Below, one piece after another: positions 23,929 through 31,334 of a stretch of 31,334 bases of DNA. The position numbers were made by a program, and so were the translations under genes. Origin of the DNA: Gallionellaceae bacterium (GTDB lineage Bacteria; Pseudomonadota; Gammaproteobacteria; Burkholderiales; Gallionellaceae); contig DMCN01000017.1 of the NCBI GenBank assembly GCA_003445795.1, positions 1-31,334 on the forward strand, given 5' to 3'. Positions within the stretch are counted from its first letter, which is position 1, and every line of letters begins with the position of its first letter. The notes beneath the pieces are model-generated. The model had not been told where the DNA came from and searched no databases. It saw nothing but the letters and a program-made list of their open reading frames with translations.

Positions 23929-25869
23929 CTATCGACTGTGAAACGTCACCGGAACGGTAGTCGGCGGCGGCGTTTTCAGGATGTGTTTCTTCATCTTTCC
24001 CATCACGTGCATTTCGCACTTCCTGCAGTCGAACTCCAGACGCAATTTTTCGCTGCCGTTGATTAGCGTCATGGGCTCGGCGCGCACCTGGCCCTGTACG
24101 CCGATGACGCCCTTCGCCTGTTTGGGGCAAAGGCTCAGAGAATAGCGGATGCAGTGGCGCGTGATCATCAGCGGGACTTCGCCCGCTTCCTTGTGTGCCT
24201 CGTAGGCAGCTGCGATGAGCTTCACGCCGTGTTTGGCGTAGAAGCCGCGCGCGGCTGTGTTGTAGACGTTGGCAAGGAAGGAGAGGGATTCTTCCGGATA
24301 GTGCGCGGGCGGTTCCACGGCGGCTTTGCGCGGCAGAGGGTGGTGGGCGGCGAGACGAGCGGCTTCGAGTTGTTCGACGGCGTCGCGGCGGAGTTTGTTG
24401 AGCAGGGAGCTGGGGGCGAACAGCGGTTGCGACCATTCGACCTTGAGTTCATCCAGTTCGAAATCGGTATTGCCGAAACGCGCCAGTTGTTCGCGCACGC
24501 TGCTTTCCGCTTCCGCCGGATTCTTGGCGGGCTGTTTTTCAAACGCGGCGCTGGCGGTGGCGCTGATGCCGTCTTCGTCTTGCAGGGTAAGCGCGAAGCC
24601 GTCCGCTGTTTCGGCGAAGGTGGCATTCACGCCGATCTTGCGCTCGGCGGATTTCTTGTTGAGCGTCATCTCCCAGACATGGTCGCGGTTGCGGCTGATG
24701 GCGAGACCGACGCGCAGCCCGGTCAATGTGTGCATGGGTTCGTTGGGGAACACGCGCCACACGCTGCCTTTGTGCTCGACCACGTTCGCCTGCAAGCCGA
24801 TCACTTCGCGCTTGTGCAGGTAATTCAGCCCGTCGCTGTTGGCCAGGTCTTCGTTCGATTCCATCTCGAACCATTTGTCGCCGAGCTTGGTCACGCTGCC
24901 GAGTTCTAACCCGACGAAAGTGGGCGTGTCGAACGCGCCGATGTCGGCCTTGCGGCCCTGCGAGAAATAATCTGTCGCGCCGCGATGGAAGGTCTTGTCC
25001 GGATCGGGCGTGAACAGCAGCCGGGTCCTGCCGCTGGAGGCGGCGTGCAACTCCGGGCGCTCGTTCAATATCTCGTCGAGTAGCTGGCGATAGTGGCCGG
25101 TGATGTTCTTCACGTAGGGCGCATCCTTGTAGCGGCCCTCGATCTTGAAGCTGCGCACACCCGCATCGATCAACGCGCGCAGGTTGCCACTCTGGTTGTT
25201 GTCCTTCACCGACAGCAGGTGCTTCTCGAATGCGACGATCTGGCCCTTGTCGTCTTGCAGCGTGTAGGGCAGGCGGCAAGCCTGCGAGCAGTCGCCGCGA
25301 TTGGCGCTGCGTCCGGTGTGCGCGTGGCTGATGTTGCACTGGCCGGAATAGGCCACGCACAGCGCGCCGTGGATGAAGTGCTCAATCACGGTGTCGGCGG
25401 GCACGGCGGCGCGCACTGCAGTGATTTCCTCTATCGTCAGTTCGCGTGCCAGCACCAGTTGCGAAAAGCCGACATCGGCCAGAAAGCGCGCCTTCTCCGG
25501 CGTGCGGATGTCGCATTGGGTGGAGGCGTGCAGATCGATGGGCGGCAGGTCGAGTTCGAGCAGGCCCATATCCTGAACGATGAGCGCATCGACGCCGATG
25601 TCGTGGCAGTCGTGTGCAAGTTTGCGCGCCGCTTCCAGTTCGGCATCGTGCAGGATGGTGTTGAGCGTAACGTAGATCTTCGCGTTGAAGCGGTGGGCGA
25701 GATTCACCAGCTCGGCGATCTCTTCGAGAGAATTGCCCGCCTTGTCGCGCGCACCGAACGACGGGCCGCCGATGTAGACGGCATCCGCACCGTGCAGGAT
25801 GGCTTCGCGGCCGATGGCGGAGGTCTTGGCGGGGGCGAGGAGTTCGAGGGTTTGGGCAGGTTCGGTCAT
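23929..25869 (-). CDS. rlhA: Peptidase U32-family 23S rRNA hydroxylation protein RlhA
   Basis: This is a U32-family protein of 646 residues. The length and C-terminal extension match RlhA (YdcP), needed for hydroxylation of C2501 in 23S rRNA, rather than the shorter tRNA-modifying TrhP (YegQ). The N-terminal TIM-barrel-like part starts LELLAPAKTSAIGREAILHGADAVYIGG. The U32 signature EHFIHGALCVAYSGQCNISH is present, with Cys at about 171 and 178, followed by RSANRGDCSQACR, giving a Cys set that could hold an Fe-S cluster. Later regions have IEGRYKDAPYV and a C-terminal domain with CIRYSLSLCPKQ and FDCRKCEMHVMG, adding further cysteines. Despite the family name it is not expected to be a protease. 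It has no clear ribosome binding site; a TATAAT lies seven bases before the start codon. Confidence 0.88.
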   Translation of the reverse strand: MTEPAQTLELLAPAKTSAIGREAILHGADAVYIGGPSFGARDKAGNSLEEIAELVNLAHRFNAKIYVTLNTILHDAELEAARKLAHDCHDIGVDALIVQDMGLLELDLPPIDLHASTQCDIRTPEKARFLADVGFSQLVLARELTIEEITAVRAAVPADTVIEHFIHGALCVAYSGQCNISHAHTGRSANRGDCSQACRLPYTLQDDKGQIVAFEKHLLSVKDNNQSGNLRALIDAGVRSFKIEGRYKDAPYVKNITGHYRQLLDEILNERPELHAASSGRTRLLFTPDPDKTFHRGATDYFSQGRKADIGAFDTPTFVGLELGSVTKLGDKWFEMESNEDLANSDGLNYLHKREVIGLQANVVEHKGSVWRVFPNEPMHTLTGLRVGLAISRNRDHVWEMTLNKKSAERKIGVNATFAETADGFALTLQDEDGISATASAAFEKQPAKNPAEAESSVREQLARFGNTDFELDELKVEWSQPLFAPSSLLNKLRRDAVEQLEAARLAAHHPLPRKAAVEPPAHYPEESLSFLANVYNTAARGFYAKHGVKLIAAAYEAHKEAGEVPLMITRHCIRYSLSLCPKQAKGVIGVQGQVRAEPMTLINGSEKLRLEFDCRKCEMHVMGKMKKHILKTPPPTTVPVTFHSR

Positions 25870-25875
25870 TGCCGA

Positions 25876-25881
25876 ATTATA
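25876..25881 (-). promoter_or_regulatory. TATAAT immediately before the rlhA start
   Basis: On the minus strand a perfect TATAAT ends seven bases upstream of the ATG at 25869. If used as a -10 box, transcription would begin at or within a base or two of the start codon, giving a leaderless mRNA. No good -35 box is present, so chance is a real alternative. Confidence 0.3.
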
Positions 25882-25911
25882 CCGGAGGGCAAGCGGTCGC
25901 CCCGGCGGGCG

Positions 25912-26520
25912 TCAGGGAGCGAGTTCTCTGCGGGCGGAGGAGATAACACGCAGGGCGGAGCGTAGCAGCAGAACGACGAGTGCGGCGGCGACCAGCAGGT
26001 CGGGCCACGCTGCACCGGTCAGCCATACCCCGAGCGCGGCGACGAACACCGCGATGTTGGAGGCGATGTCGTTGCGCGAGCATTCCCACACCGAGCTCAT
26101 GTTGATGTCCTCGTGGCGGTGTCGCCACAGCAGCCAGAAACAGATGCCGTTGGCCGTCAACCCGAGCAAACTGAAGGCGCCCATCGCCTCGAAGATCGGC
26201 AGCGCGGGATGCGCGAGTTTCCAGGCGATCTGCCCGGCGACCGCGAGTGCCGCCGCCAGAATCAGTATGCCCTTGAACAGCGCGACCCTGGCCTTGGCGC
26301 GGCTGCCCAGCGCGATGGCGTACAGGCTCAGCGCGTAGGTGATGGCATCGCCGAGATTGTCGAGGCTGTCGGAGAGCAGTGCGGTCGAGTCGGCATACAG
26401 CGCGGCGGCGACGATGACGAGGAACATCAAGGCATTGATGACCAGCACCCACTTCAGCGTGGAGCGCTGCCGCTCGTTGCGCGCGGTGATCTCGCAGCCG
26501 TTGTCGCAACAACCGCTCAT
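25912..26520 (-). CDS. Cation diffusion facilitator (CDF) metal transporter with Cys-rich N-terminus
   Basis: This is an inner-membrane metal exporter of the CDF superfamily, 202 residues, compact: it has the six-TM core but almost no C-terminal cytoplasmic domain. The N-terminus MSGCCDNGCE has three cysteines, followed by TM1 (about 23-42). TM2 carries the metal-site aspartates in SDSLDNLGD (DxxxD), and TM5 has CSRNDIASN. By position against CzcD/YiiP, where TM5 has HxxxD, the histidine is replaced by Cys (CxxxD), which would change site A from oxygen/nitrogen to mixed thiolate ligands. This alignment is by eye. The gene starts 33 bases after the CPA2 antiporter stop and ends 42 bases before rlhA, all on one strand. 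The metal is not known; zinc or a softer metal is possible. Confidence 0.87.
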   Translation of the reverse strand: MSGCCDNGCEITARNERQRSTLKWVLVINALMFLVIVAAALYADSTALLSDSLDNLGDAITYALSLYAIALGSRAKARVALFKGILILAAALAVAGQIAWKLAHPALPIFEAMGAFSLLGLTANGICFWLLWRHRHEDINMSSVWECSRNDIASNIAVFVAALGVWLTGAAWPDLLVAAALVVLLLRSALRVISSARRELAP

Positions 26521-26553
26521 CGCAGTTCCTTTTTGAGAGTCATGAACGACATT

Positions 26554-27765
26554 CTACTTCGAGCGGAAGATGATCTCTTTCATCCGCTCCAGCTTCGGTG
26601 ACACCACCGGCACGGTGAGCATGGTGCTGGCGACGGCCATCAGCAGCAGCGCAGTGAAGGTCTCGCTGGTGATGATCTGCTTGTCGAGCAGGATGTTGGC
26701 GAAGATGATCATGATCAACGCCTTGGTCTGCAGCAGCCAGCCGATGATGGAGGCTTCGCCCGGTTTCCACTTCAAGATCTTGCCTGCTGCATGCACGCCG
26801 ATCAGTTTGCCCGACACGGCGGCGAACAGCAGCACGCCGGCCGCGATGAACACGGTGCTGCCGCCCATCGCCCAGTTGGTGCGCAAGCCGGTGCTGAGGA
26901 AGAACACCGGCATGATCACCAGCAGCACGTGATGGCGCATCAGGTCCATCTTCTTCTGGTCGAACCAGTGGCTGTCGGTGACCGCACCGGCGAGGAAGGC
27001 ACCGACCATGAAGTGCAGGCCGGACCAGTCGGCGCCGAAACCGCACACCGCCAGCCAGATCAGACCGACATACCAGCGGTCGCGCTCCTCCAGCCACACC
27101 ATGAGTTTGCGGAACAGGTAGCTGGCGACGGCGAAGGCGATCAGGAAGCCGAGTTGCTTGCCCACGCGCTCCCAATCCATCAGGATCAGCGCGAGCACGC
27201 CCCAGATGGCGACGTCGTCCAGGCTGGCGTAGCGCAGGATGCGCTGGCCGATGGGCTGGCGCAGGATCTCCAGTTTCTCCATGAACAGGATGAGGATGGG
27301 CAGTGCGGTGACTGCGCAAGACATGCCCACGCCGAGGACGAATTGCCAGCCCAGCGCCCTGGGGCCGATCCAGCCGTCGCACATCAGCATGCCCAACCCG
27401 GCGAGGCAGCCGAACAGCAGCGGCGTGCCCAGCGCGAGGCCGGCGGTGATGCCGCTCTCGCGCCTATATTTCCATGTCTGGCGCAGGTCGAGTTCTATGC
27501 CCGCGATCCACACGAACACCATCACCGCCCACCAGGCGATGCCGTTTAGCGACTGGATGACCTGCGGGGTGAACACGAAGCCGTAATAATCGGGGAAGGC
27601 CGCGCCGAGGATGCCGGGGCCGAGCAAAATGCCGGTGATGATCTGCACCACCACCAGCGGCGCGTAGTATTCCGTTCGCCCCACCCGCCAGATGAGATAA
27701 GGGATGGTGAAGATCAGCGTCATCGCGATCAGGAAGATCTCGGTGGTACTCATGGCGGCGTGCAT
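26554..27765 (-). CDS. CPA2-family cation/proton antiporter
   Basis: This is an inner-membrane monovalent cation:proton antiporter of the KefB/NapA-like CPA2 group, about 403 residues. The start at 27765 (MHAAMSTTEIFL) has GAGAG upstream; an ATG at 27753 is the alternative. Around 12 hydrophobic segments are visible. Family landmarks include the early helix VVVQIITGILLGPGILG, the TALPILILFMEKLEIL segment, the paired aspartates in LRYASLDDVAIWGVLAL (the ion-binding DD-like motif), and LVIMPVFFLSTGLRTN. No TrkA-N or RCK regulatory domain is attached, so it is unlike full-length KefB/KefC. It appears to be the first gene of the unit that continues with the CDF transporter and rlhA. Confidence 0.88.
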   Translation of the reverse strand: MHAAMSTTEIFLIAMTLIFTIPYLIWRVGRTEYYAPLVVVQIITGILLGPGILGAAFPDYYGFVFTPQVIQSLNGIAWWAVMVFVWIAGIELDLRQTWKYRRESGITAGLALGTPLLFGCLAGLGMLMCDGWIGPRALGWQFVLGVGMSCAVTALPILILFMEKLEILRQPIGQRILRYASLDDVAIWGVLALILMDWERVGKQLGFLIAFAVASYLFRKLMVWLEERDRWYVGLIWLAVCGFGADWSGLHFMVGAFLAGAVTDSHWFDQKKMDLMRHHVLLVIMPVFFLSTGLRTNWAMGGSTVFIAAGVLLFAAVSGKLIGVHAAGKILKWKPGEASIIGWLLQTKALIMIIFANILLDKQIITSETFTALLLMAVASTMLTVPVVSPKLERMKEIIFRSK

Positions 27766-27852
27766 GGTCGATCTCTCGCAGGTTTTTAACAGCGGCGAAG
27801 TATGCCACAAGCGCATGACCGGAATCATCACAGGTGTATTGGCCGACTAACC

Positions 27853-27881
27853 TTGTCCGGCTTGGGGGAAGCGCACATAAT
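27853..27881 (+). promoter_or_regulatory. chrA: Sigma-70 promoter for chrA
   Basis: TTGTCC (27853-27858) and CATAAT (27876-27881) are separated by 17 bases, with four of six and five of six matches to consensus. Transcription would start near 27888 and give a leader of about 85 bases containing two hairpins. Confidence 0.55.
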
Positions 27882-27890
27882 CCGCCGTAT

Positions 27891-27972
27891 CGGGGATAAG
27901 GCAGCCTCCCCGTTTCAAGACGATTCCTCGTCCAAGGCTTGCTGCAGATTGGATATATTCCAAGGAGGAATC
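27891..27972 (+). promoter_or_regulatory. Two-hairpin chrA mRNA leader that can mask the ribosome binding site
   Basis: Hairpin 1 is CGGGGA (27891-27896) with TCCCCG (27907-27912). Hairpin 2 is GATTCCTC (27922-27929) with GAGGAATC (27965-27972), a perfect 8-bp pairing that covers the AAGGAGGA ribosome binding site right up to the ATG at 27973. Its 35-base loop holds a nested TTGGA-TATAT-TCCAA stem (27949-27963). TCCAAGG is present twice (27931-27937 and 27959-27965), so TTGGA can pair with either copy, offering two alternative folds. This resembles a translational switch or thermosensor, but no ligand or known class is recognised. Confidence 0.5.
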
Positions 27973-29331
27973 ATGGACACACCGCAACAGCAACTTTCCG
28001 AAAATACCCGCCCCCCCGCACCGGTCACACTGGCGCAGGCCTTCCGCTATTGGTTCAAGCTCGGCTGCATCAGCTTCGGTGGCCCGGCCGGGCAGATCGC
28101 CATGATGCATCACGATCTGGTCGAGCAGAAACGCTGGATATCCGACCGCCGCTTTCTGCACGCTCTCAACTACTGCATGGTGCTGCCCGGCCCGGAAGCG
28201 CAGCAGCTCGCCACTTACATCGGCTGGCTAATGCACCGGGGCTGGGGCGGCGTCATCGCGGGCACGATGTTCGTGCTGCCCTCGCTGTTCATCCTCATCT
28301 TGCTGTCCTGGTTCTACATCGCGTTCGGCGATGTGCCGCTGGTGGCCGGATTGTTTTACGGCATCAAACCGGCGGTCACGGCCATCGTGGTGCAGGCCGC
28401 GCATCGCATCGGTTCGCGCGCGCTCAAGAACAACTGGCTGTGGGCCATCGCGGCGGCTTCGTTCGTGGCCATCTTCGCGCTCAACGTGCCGTTTCCCGCC
28501 ATCGTCGTCGCTGCCGCACTGATCGGTTACATCGGCGGTCGTTATATGCCGGGCAAGTTCGCGCTCGGCGGCGGTCACGGCAAGTCGAATAAATCATACG
28601 GCGCAGCGATCATCGACGATGACACGCCGACGCCAGAGCATGCGAAATTCCGCTGGTCGGGTCTGCTCAAGGTGATCGTGATCGGCGGCCTGCTGTGGCT
28701 GTTGCCGATGACTTTGCTGACGCTGACCTATGGCTGGGATCACACGTTCACGCAAATGGGCTGGTTTTTCACCAAGGCCGCGCTGCTCACCTTCGGCGGC
28801 GCGTATGCGGTGCTGCCCTATGTCTATCAGGGCGCGGTCGGGCATTACGGCTGGCTCACACCGACGCAGATGATCGACGGCCTCGCGCTCGGCGAGACCA
28901 CGCCGGGGCCGCTCATCATGGTGGTGGCCTTTGTCGGTTTCATCGGCGGCTACACGCAGGCATTGTTCGGTGCAGAGAATGTGTTTTTAGCAGGCGCGGT
29001 CGCCGCGATACTGGTGACCTGGTTCACCTTTCTGCCCTCGTTCATGTTCATCTTCGCGGGCGGTCCGCTGGTCGAGACCACGCATGGCGACCTCAAGTTC
29101 ACCGCACCGCTCACCGCGATCACGGCGGCAGTCGTCGGTGTCATCCTCAACCTGGGCTTATTCTTCGGTTATCACGTGCTGTGGCCGAAGGGGTTTGCAG
29201 GAACGTTCGATTGGGTGTCGGCTTTGCTTGCGCTGGCGGCAGCGGTGGCGTTGTTGCGTTACAAGCGTGGCGTCATCGAGGTGATTGCGGCGAGTGCGGT
29301 GATCGGCCTTGTTCTGAAAACCATTCTCTAG
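27973..29331 (+). CDS. chrA: Chromate transporter ChrA (long-chain type)
   Basis: This is an inner-membrane chromate efflux protein of the CHR family, 452 residues, the two-domain long form. The start at 27973 (MDTPQQQLSENT) follows AAGGAGGA. The N-terminal half has YWFKLGCISFGGPAGQIAMMH and VLPGPEAQQLATYIGW; the C-terminal half repeats the pattern with FTKAALLTFGGAYAVLPYV and GETTPGPLIMVVAFVGF. This internal repeat of FGG and GP motifs is diagnostic. A polar linker (about 200-225) joins the halves. No chrB or chrF regulator is adjacent. It is divergent from the CPA2 antiporter gene and convergent with chaA, with a shared terminator. It confers chromate resistance in known cases; some homologues handle sulfate or other oxyanions. 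Confidence 0.93.
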   Translation: MDTPQQQLSENTRPPAPVTLAQAFRYWFKLGCISFGGPAGQIAMMHHDLVEQKRWISDRRFLHALNYCMVLPGPEAQQLATYIGWLMHRGWGGVIAGTMFVLPSLFILILLSWFYIAFGDVPLVAGLFYGIKPAVTAIVVQAAHRIGSRALKNNWLWAIAAASFVAIFALNVPFPAIVVAAALIGYIGGRYMPGKFALGGGHGKSNKSYGAAIIDDDTPTPEHAKFRWSGLLKVIVIGGLLWLLPMTLLTLTYGWDHTFTQMGWFFTKAALLTFGGAYAVLPYVYQGAVGHYGWLTPTQMIDGLALGETTPGPLIMVVAFVGFIGGYTQALFGAENVFLAGAVAAILVTWFTFLPSFMFIFAGGPLVETTHGDLKFTAPLTAITAAVVGVILNLGLFFGYHVLWPKGFAGTFDWVSALLALAAAVALLRYKRGVIEVIAASAVIGLVLKTIL

Positions 29332-29336
29332 AAACC

Positions 29337-29363
29337 AGAACGCCCTCGCAAGGAGGGCGTTCT
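29337..29363. terminator. Bidirectional terminator between chrA and chaA
   Basis: AGAACGCCCTC (29337-29347) and GAGGGCGTTCT (29353-29363) form a perfect 11-bp stem with a 5-base loop, directly after the chrA stop and 24 bases past the chaA stop. The T-run is modest on both sides (TTCTCTT on plus), so efficiency may be moderate. Confidence 0.75.
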
Positions 29364-29387
29364 CTTGGGACTGCAATATCTCTTTGG

Positions 29388-30464
29388 CTACATCATTCCC
29401 ATCGCCACCAGCGCGATGAAGGCCGCAAACAGCGCGAAGTGGCTGATGCCCTCGATGGCGTTGGTCTCGCCGTCATGCAGGTTGTTCATCACCGTGAGGA
29501 AGGTGAGCAACAGCATGCCGCCCTGCACCGGGGTGAGCGCCATGACGATGCGATCTCCGGTGACCAGCGCGATGAATTCGATCACCGGCAGCGTAAGCAG
29601 TACGGTGGCGAGCGAAGCGCCGAGCGCGATGTTGACGGTGGTCTGCATGCGGTTGTTCTGCGCAGCACGCAGCGCGGTGAGGATCTCGGGGCTGGCCGAG
29701 ATCAGCGCGACCAGCACGGCGGGGATGGCCTTGGGCAGGCTGCTGCCGGTGAGTCCGGCGTCCAGCAGTACCGACAGCACTTCGGAGAGCAGGCCGACCA
29801 GCACGATGGCGCCGAGCATGATGCCGACGTGCAGCGAGTTCGGGCTGTGCGCCTCGTCATGCGCTTCTTCGTCGGTGTCGCTGGAGTATTCGAAGAAGGT
29901 GCGGTGTTCCACCGTCTGCAAACGCAGGAATCCCGCGTACATGACCGCCATCATGCCGATGGAGAACACAGAATAGATCTGCCATTTGTCATCCGGCACG
30001 AAGTCGGGGATGAACATGCCGATACCGATGGCGACCAGCAGCATGGCGACGAAGGAATTGGCCGAAGAGATGTTGTACTTGGTCTGGCCGTGCTTGAGGC
30101 CGCCGACGATGGCGGCAAGACCGAGGATGCCGTTGATGTCGAACATCACTGCGGCGAACACGGTGTCGCGCGCCAGCGTCGGGTTCGGCTCGCCCATCAG
30201 CAATACCACCAGGATCACCACTTCCACCGACACTGCGGCGAGCGTGAGAATCAGCGTGCCGTAGGGTTCGCCGAAGCGAACCGCCAGCACTTCGGCGTGG
30301 TGCGCGATGCGGAAGGCGACGCCGATGATGGCGGCGAGGATCACCAGCACCAGCCCCCACAGCGCGCCGCCGCCGTGTTCGACTGCGCCGTGTTCGAGCG
30401 CGAAGCCGAGGCCGAGGACGAGCAAGGCGATGGCGATGGGGAATTCAGATCTCAGATATTTCAT
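29388..30464 (-). CDS. chaA: Ca2+/H+ (Na+/H+) antiporter ChaA
   Basis: This is an inner-membrane antiporter of the Ca2+:cation (CaCA) superfamily, 358 residues, similar in length to E. coli ChaA. The start at 30464 follows AAGGA. It has about 11 membrane segments and the two conserved alpha-repeats: RFGEPYGTLILTLAAVSVEV in the first half and ISASPEILTALRAAQN followed by TVNIALGASLATVLLTLPVI in the second. A central acidic loop (SSDTDEEAHDEAH) separates the halves, a normal CaCA feature. Function is Ca2+ or Na+ extrusion in exchange for protons, mostly at alkaline pH. The gene begins 9 bases after the folA stop on the same strand and might be cotranscribed with thyA-folA. Confidence 0.92.
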   Translation of the reverse strand: MKYLRSEFPIAIALLVLGLGFALEHGAVEHGGGALWGLVLVILAAIIGVAFRIAHHAEVLAVRFGEPYGTLILTLAAVSVEVVILVVLLMGEPNPTLARDTVFAAVMFDINGILGLAAIVGGLKHGQTKYNISSANSFVAMLLVAIGIGMFIPDFVPDDKWQIYSVFSIGMMAVMYAGFLRLQTVEHRTFFEYSSDTDEEAHDEAHSPNSLHVGIMLGAIVLVGLLSEVLSVLLDAGLTGSSLPKAIPAVLVALISASPEILTALRAAQNNRMQTTVNIALGASLATVLLTLPVIEFIALVTGDRIVMALTPVQGGMLLLTFLTVMNNLHDGETNAIEGISHFALFAAFIALVAMGMM

Positions 30465-30473
30465 GGTTCTTCC

Positions 30474-30962
30474 TTAGCTGCGTTGGTACGTGACGAATTG
30501 ATATTCCAGCGGTTGCGGTGTTTCCTGCGCGCGCACCTCGCGTGCGGTCTCCCGCCATTCACTTCTGACCAGTTCGGGGAAATGCGCGTCGCCATCGACA
30601 TCCTGCTGTATCTCGGTGATGTAAAGCGTATCCGCCAGTGAAATTGCCTGCCGGTAAAGCTCGGCGCCGCCGACGATGAATATCTCGTCATCCCCGATGC
30701 AGTTGTGGATCGCCTCCTGCAACGAGTGCGCGATGATGCAGCCTTCGATCGCCAGATCGTTGTTGCGCGTCACCACCACCGTCGTGCGTCCCGGCAAGGG
30801 CTTGCCGATGGAATCGAAAGTCTTGCGCCCCATGATCATGTGATGCCCCATGGTCAGTGTTTTGAAGTGCTTGAGGTCTTCCGGGCAGCGCCAGGGCAGG
30901 GTGTTGTTCACGCCGATGGTGCGGTTCGTCGCCATGGCGACGATGATGGAGAGCTTGCTCAT
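30474..30962 (-). CDS. folA: Dihydrofolate reductase FolA
   Basis: This is dihydrofolate reductase, 162 residues, typical chromosomal size; it reduces dihydrofolate to tetrahydrofolate with NADPH. The substrate-pocket motif LPWRCPEDLKHFK includes the catalytic acidic residue. NADPH-binding motifs are MGRKTFDSIGKPLPGR and IFIVGGAELYRQAI. The start at 30962 overlaps the thyA stop by 4 bases (ATGA), suggesting coupled translation. The pairing is logical: thymidylate synthase makes the dihydrofolate that FolA recycles. The gene stops 9 bases before the chaA start. Confidence 0.96.
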   Translation of the reverse strand: MSKLSIIVAMATNRTIGVNNTLPWRCPEDLKHFKTLTMGHHMIMGRKTFDSIGKPLPGRTTVVVTRNNDLAIEGCIIAHSLQEAIHNCIGDDEIFIVGGAELYRQAISLADTLYITEIQQDVDGDAHFPELVRSEWRETAREVRAQETPQPLEYQFVTYQRS

Positions 30963-31334
30963 ATCGCCACGGGTGCCTTGATCGCGGGATGCGGATCGTA
31001 GCCTTCCAGCGTGAAGTCCTCGAACTTGAAGCCGAAGATGTCATTCACTGCCGGGTTGATCTTCATGTTCGGCAAGGGACGCGGTTCGCGCGACAACTGC
31101 TCGCGTGTTTGTTCCATATGGTTGGAATAGAGGTGCGCATCGCCAAAGGTGTGCACGAAATCGCCCACCTTCAGTCCGCACACCTGCGCCATCATCATGG
31201 TCAGCAGCGCGTAGCTGGCGATGTTGAACGGCACACCGAGGAAAATGTCGGCGCTGCGCTGGTAGAGCTGGCAGGAGAGCTTGCCGTCCGCCACGTAGAA
31301 CTGGAAGAAGGCATGGCAGGGCGCGAGCGCCATC
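30959..31334 (-). CDS. thyA: Thymidylate synthase ThyA, C-terminal half
   Basis: The gene runs off the right edge; about 125 C-terminal residues are visible. The catalytic cysteine lies in APCHAFFQFYV near the edge. Other landmarks are LYQRSADIFLGVPFNIASYALL (dUMP phosphate and nucleotide binding), GDAHLYSNH and the C-terminal IKAPVAI. ThyA converts dUMP and methylene-tetrahydrofolate to dTMP and dihydrofolate. The standard C-terminal Ala-Val/Ile ending is intact. It overlaps folA by 4 bases. Confidence 0.96.
   Translation of the reverse strand, partial: MALAPCHAFFQFYVADGKLSCQLYQRSADIFLGVPFNIASYALLTMMMAQVCGLKVGDFVHTFGDAHLYSNHMEQTREQLSREPRPLPNMKINPAVNDIFGFKFEDFTLEGYDPHPAIKAPVAI

Noticed and set aside
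28695..30641. Plus-strand frame of about 650 codons spanning the ends of chrA, chaA and folA
   Set aside because: It overlaps three recognised genes in other frames, crosses the terminator at 29337-29363, and has a biased His/Arg/Asp-rich product with no recognisable family.
1..31334. Mobile element, prophage, CRISPR or defence island
   Set aside because: No transposase, integrase, phage structural, Cas, restriction or toxin-antitoxin genes, no regularly spaced repeats and no tRNA-associated junctions were seen.

Overview
The window looks like chromosomal DNA of a high-GC, Gram-negative betaproteobacterium. The evidence is the lysine/alanine-rich histone H1-like tail at the left edge, several tripartite efflux systems with lipoprotein adaptors, an RlhA-type U32 protein, ChrA and a thyA-folA pair. 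The overall look is closest to Nitrosomonadales/Gallionellaceae, but that placement is an impression from protein style and was not tested by any search. I see no phage genes, insertion sequences, CRISPR arrays, rRNA or tRNA. Genes are tightly packed: no gap exceeds 300 bases. The two largest are 14088-14386 and 20628-20921, and both hold regulatory-looking sequence.

Layout. (1) 1-4513, plus strand: the end of an H1-like protein, then an RND adaptor and permease pair. (2) 4515-9445: signalling and metal genes in back-to-back and tail-to-tail pairs: an HDOD protein (-), a PAS-GGDEF-EAL protein (+), an MgtE magnesium channel (-) and a membrane-anchored thioredoxin-like protein (+). (3) 9453-14087, minus strand: a four-gene operon reading outer-membrane factor, adaptor, ABC ATPase, FtsX/MacB-type permease, with a 4-base ATGA overlap at each junction. 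(4) 14387-14773: a small secreted Gln/Met-rich protein with its own promoter, palindromic operator and strong terminator. (5) 14994-20627, minus strand: an unrecognised 131-residue protein, an AcrA-like adaptor, an AcrB-like permease and a second HDOD protein, probably one transcription unit. (6) 20922-23440: a stand-alone CZB zinc-sensor domain protein (+) facing a membrane PAS-GGDEF diguanylate cyclase (-). (7) 23572-27765, minus strand: a CPA2 antiporter, a Cys-variant CDF metal transporter, RlhA and a small membrane protein. (8) 27973-30464: chromate transporter ChrA (+) and Ca2+/H+ antiporter ChaA (-), sharing one terminator. (9) 30474-31334, minus strand: thyA (cut by the window edge) and folA, overlapping by 4 bases.

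Theme. The region is dominated by envelope export and ion homeostasis (three multi-component efflux pumps, Mg2+, CDF metal, CPA2, chromate, Ca2+), interleaved with cyclic-di-GMP and HDOD regulators. No full new system with clear novelty is visible. The most unusual items are regulatory or small: a two-hairpin mRNA leader on chrA that can mask its ribosome binding site, the stand-alone CZB protein beside a cyclase, the operator-controlled Gln/Met-rich secreted protein, tandem 10-bp repeats upstream of the ABC efflux operon, and a CDF transporter with cysteine in its predicted metal site.
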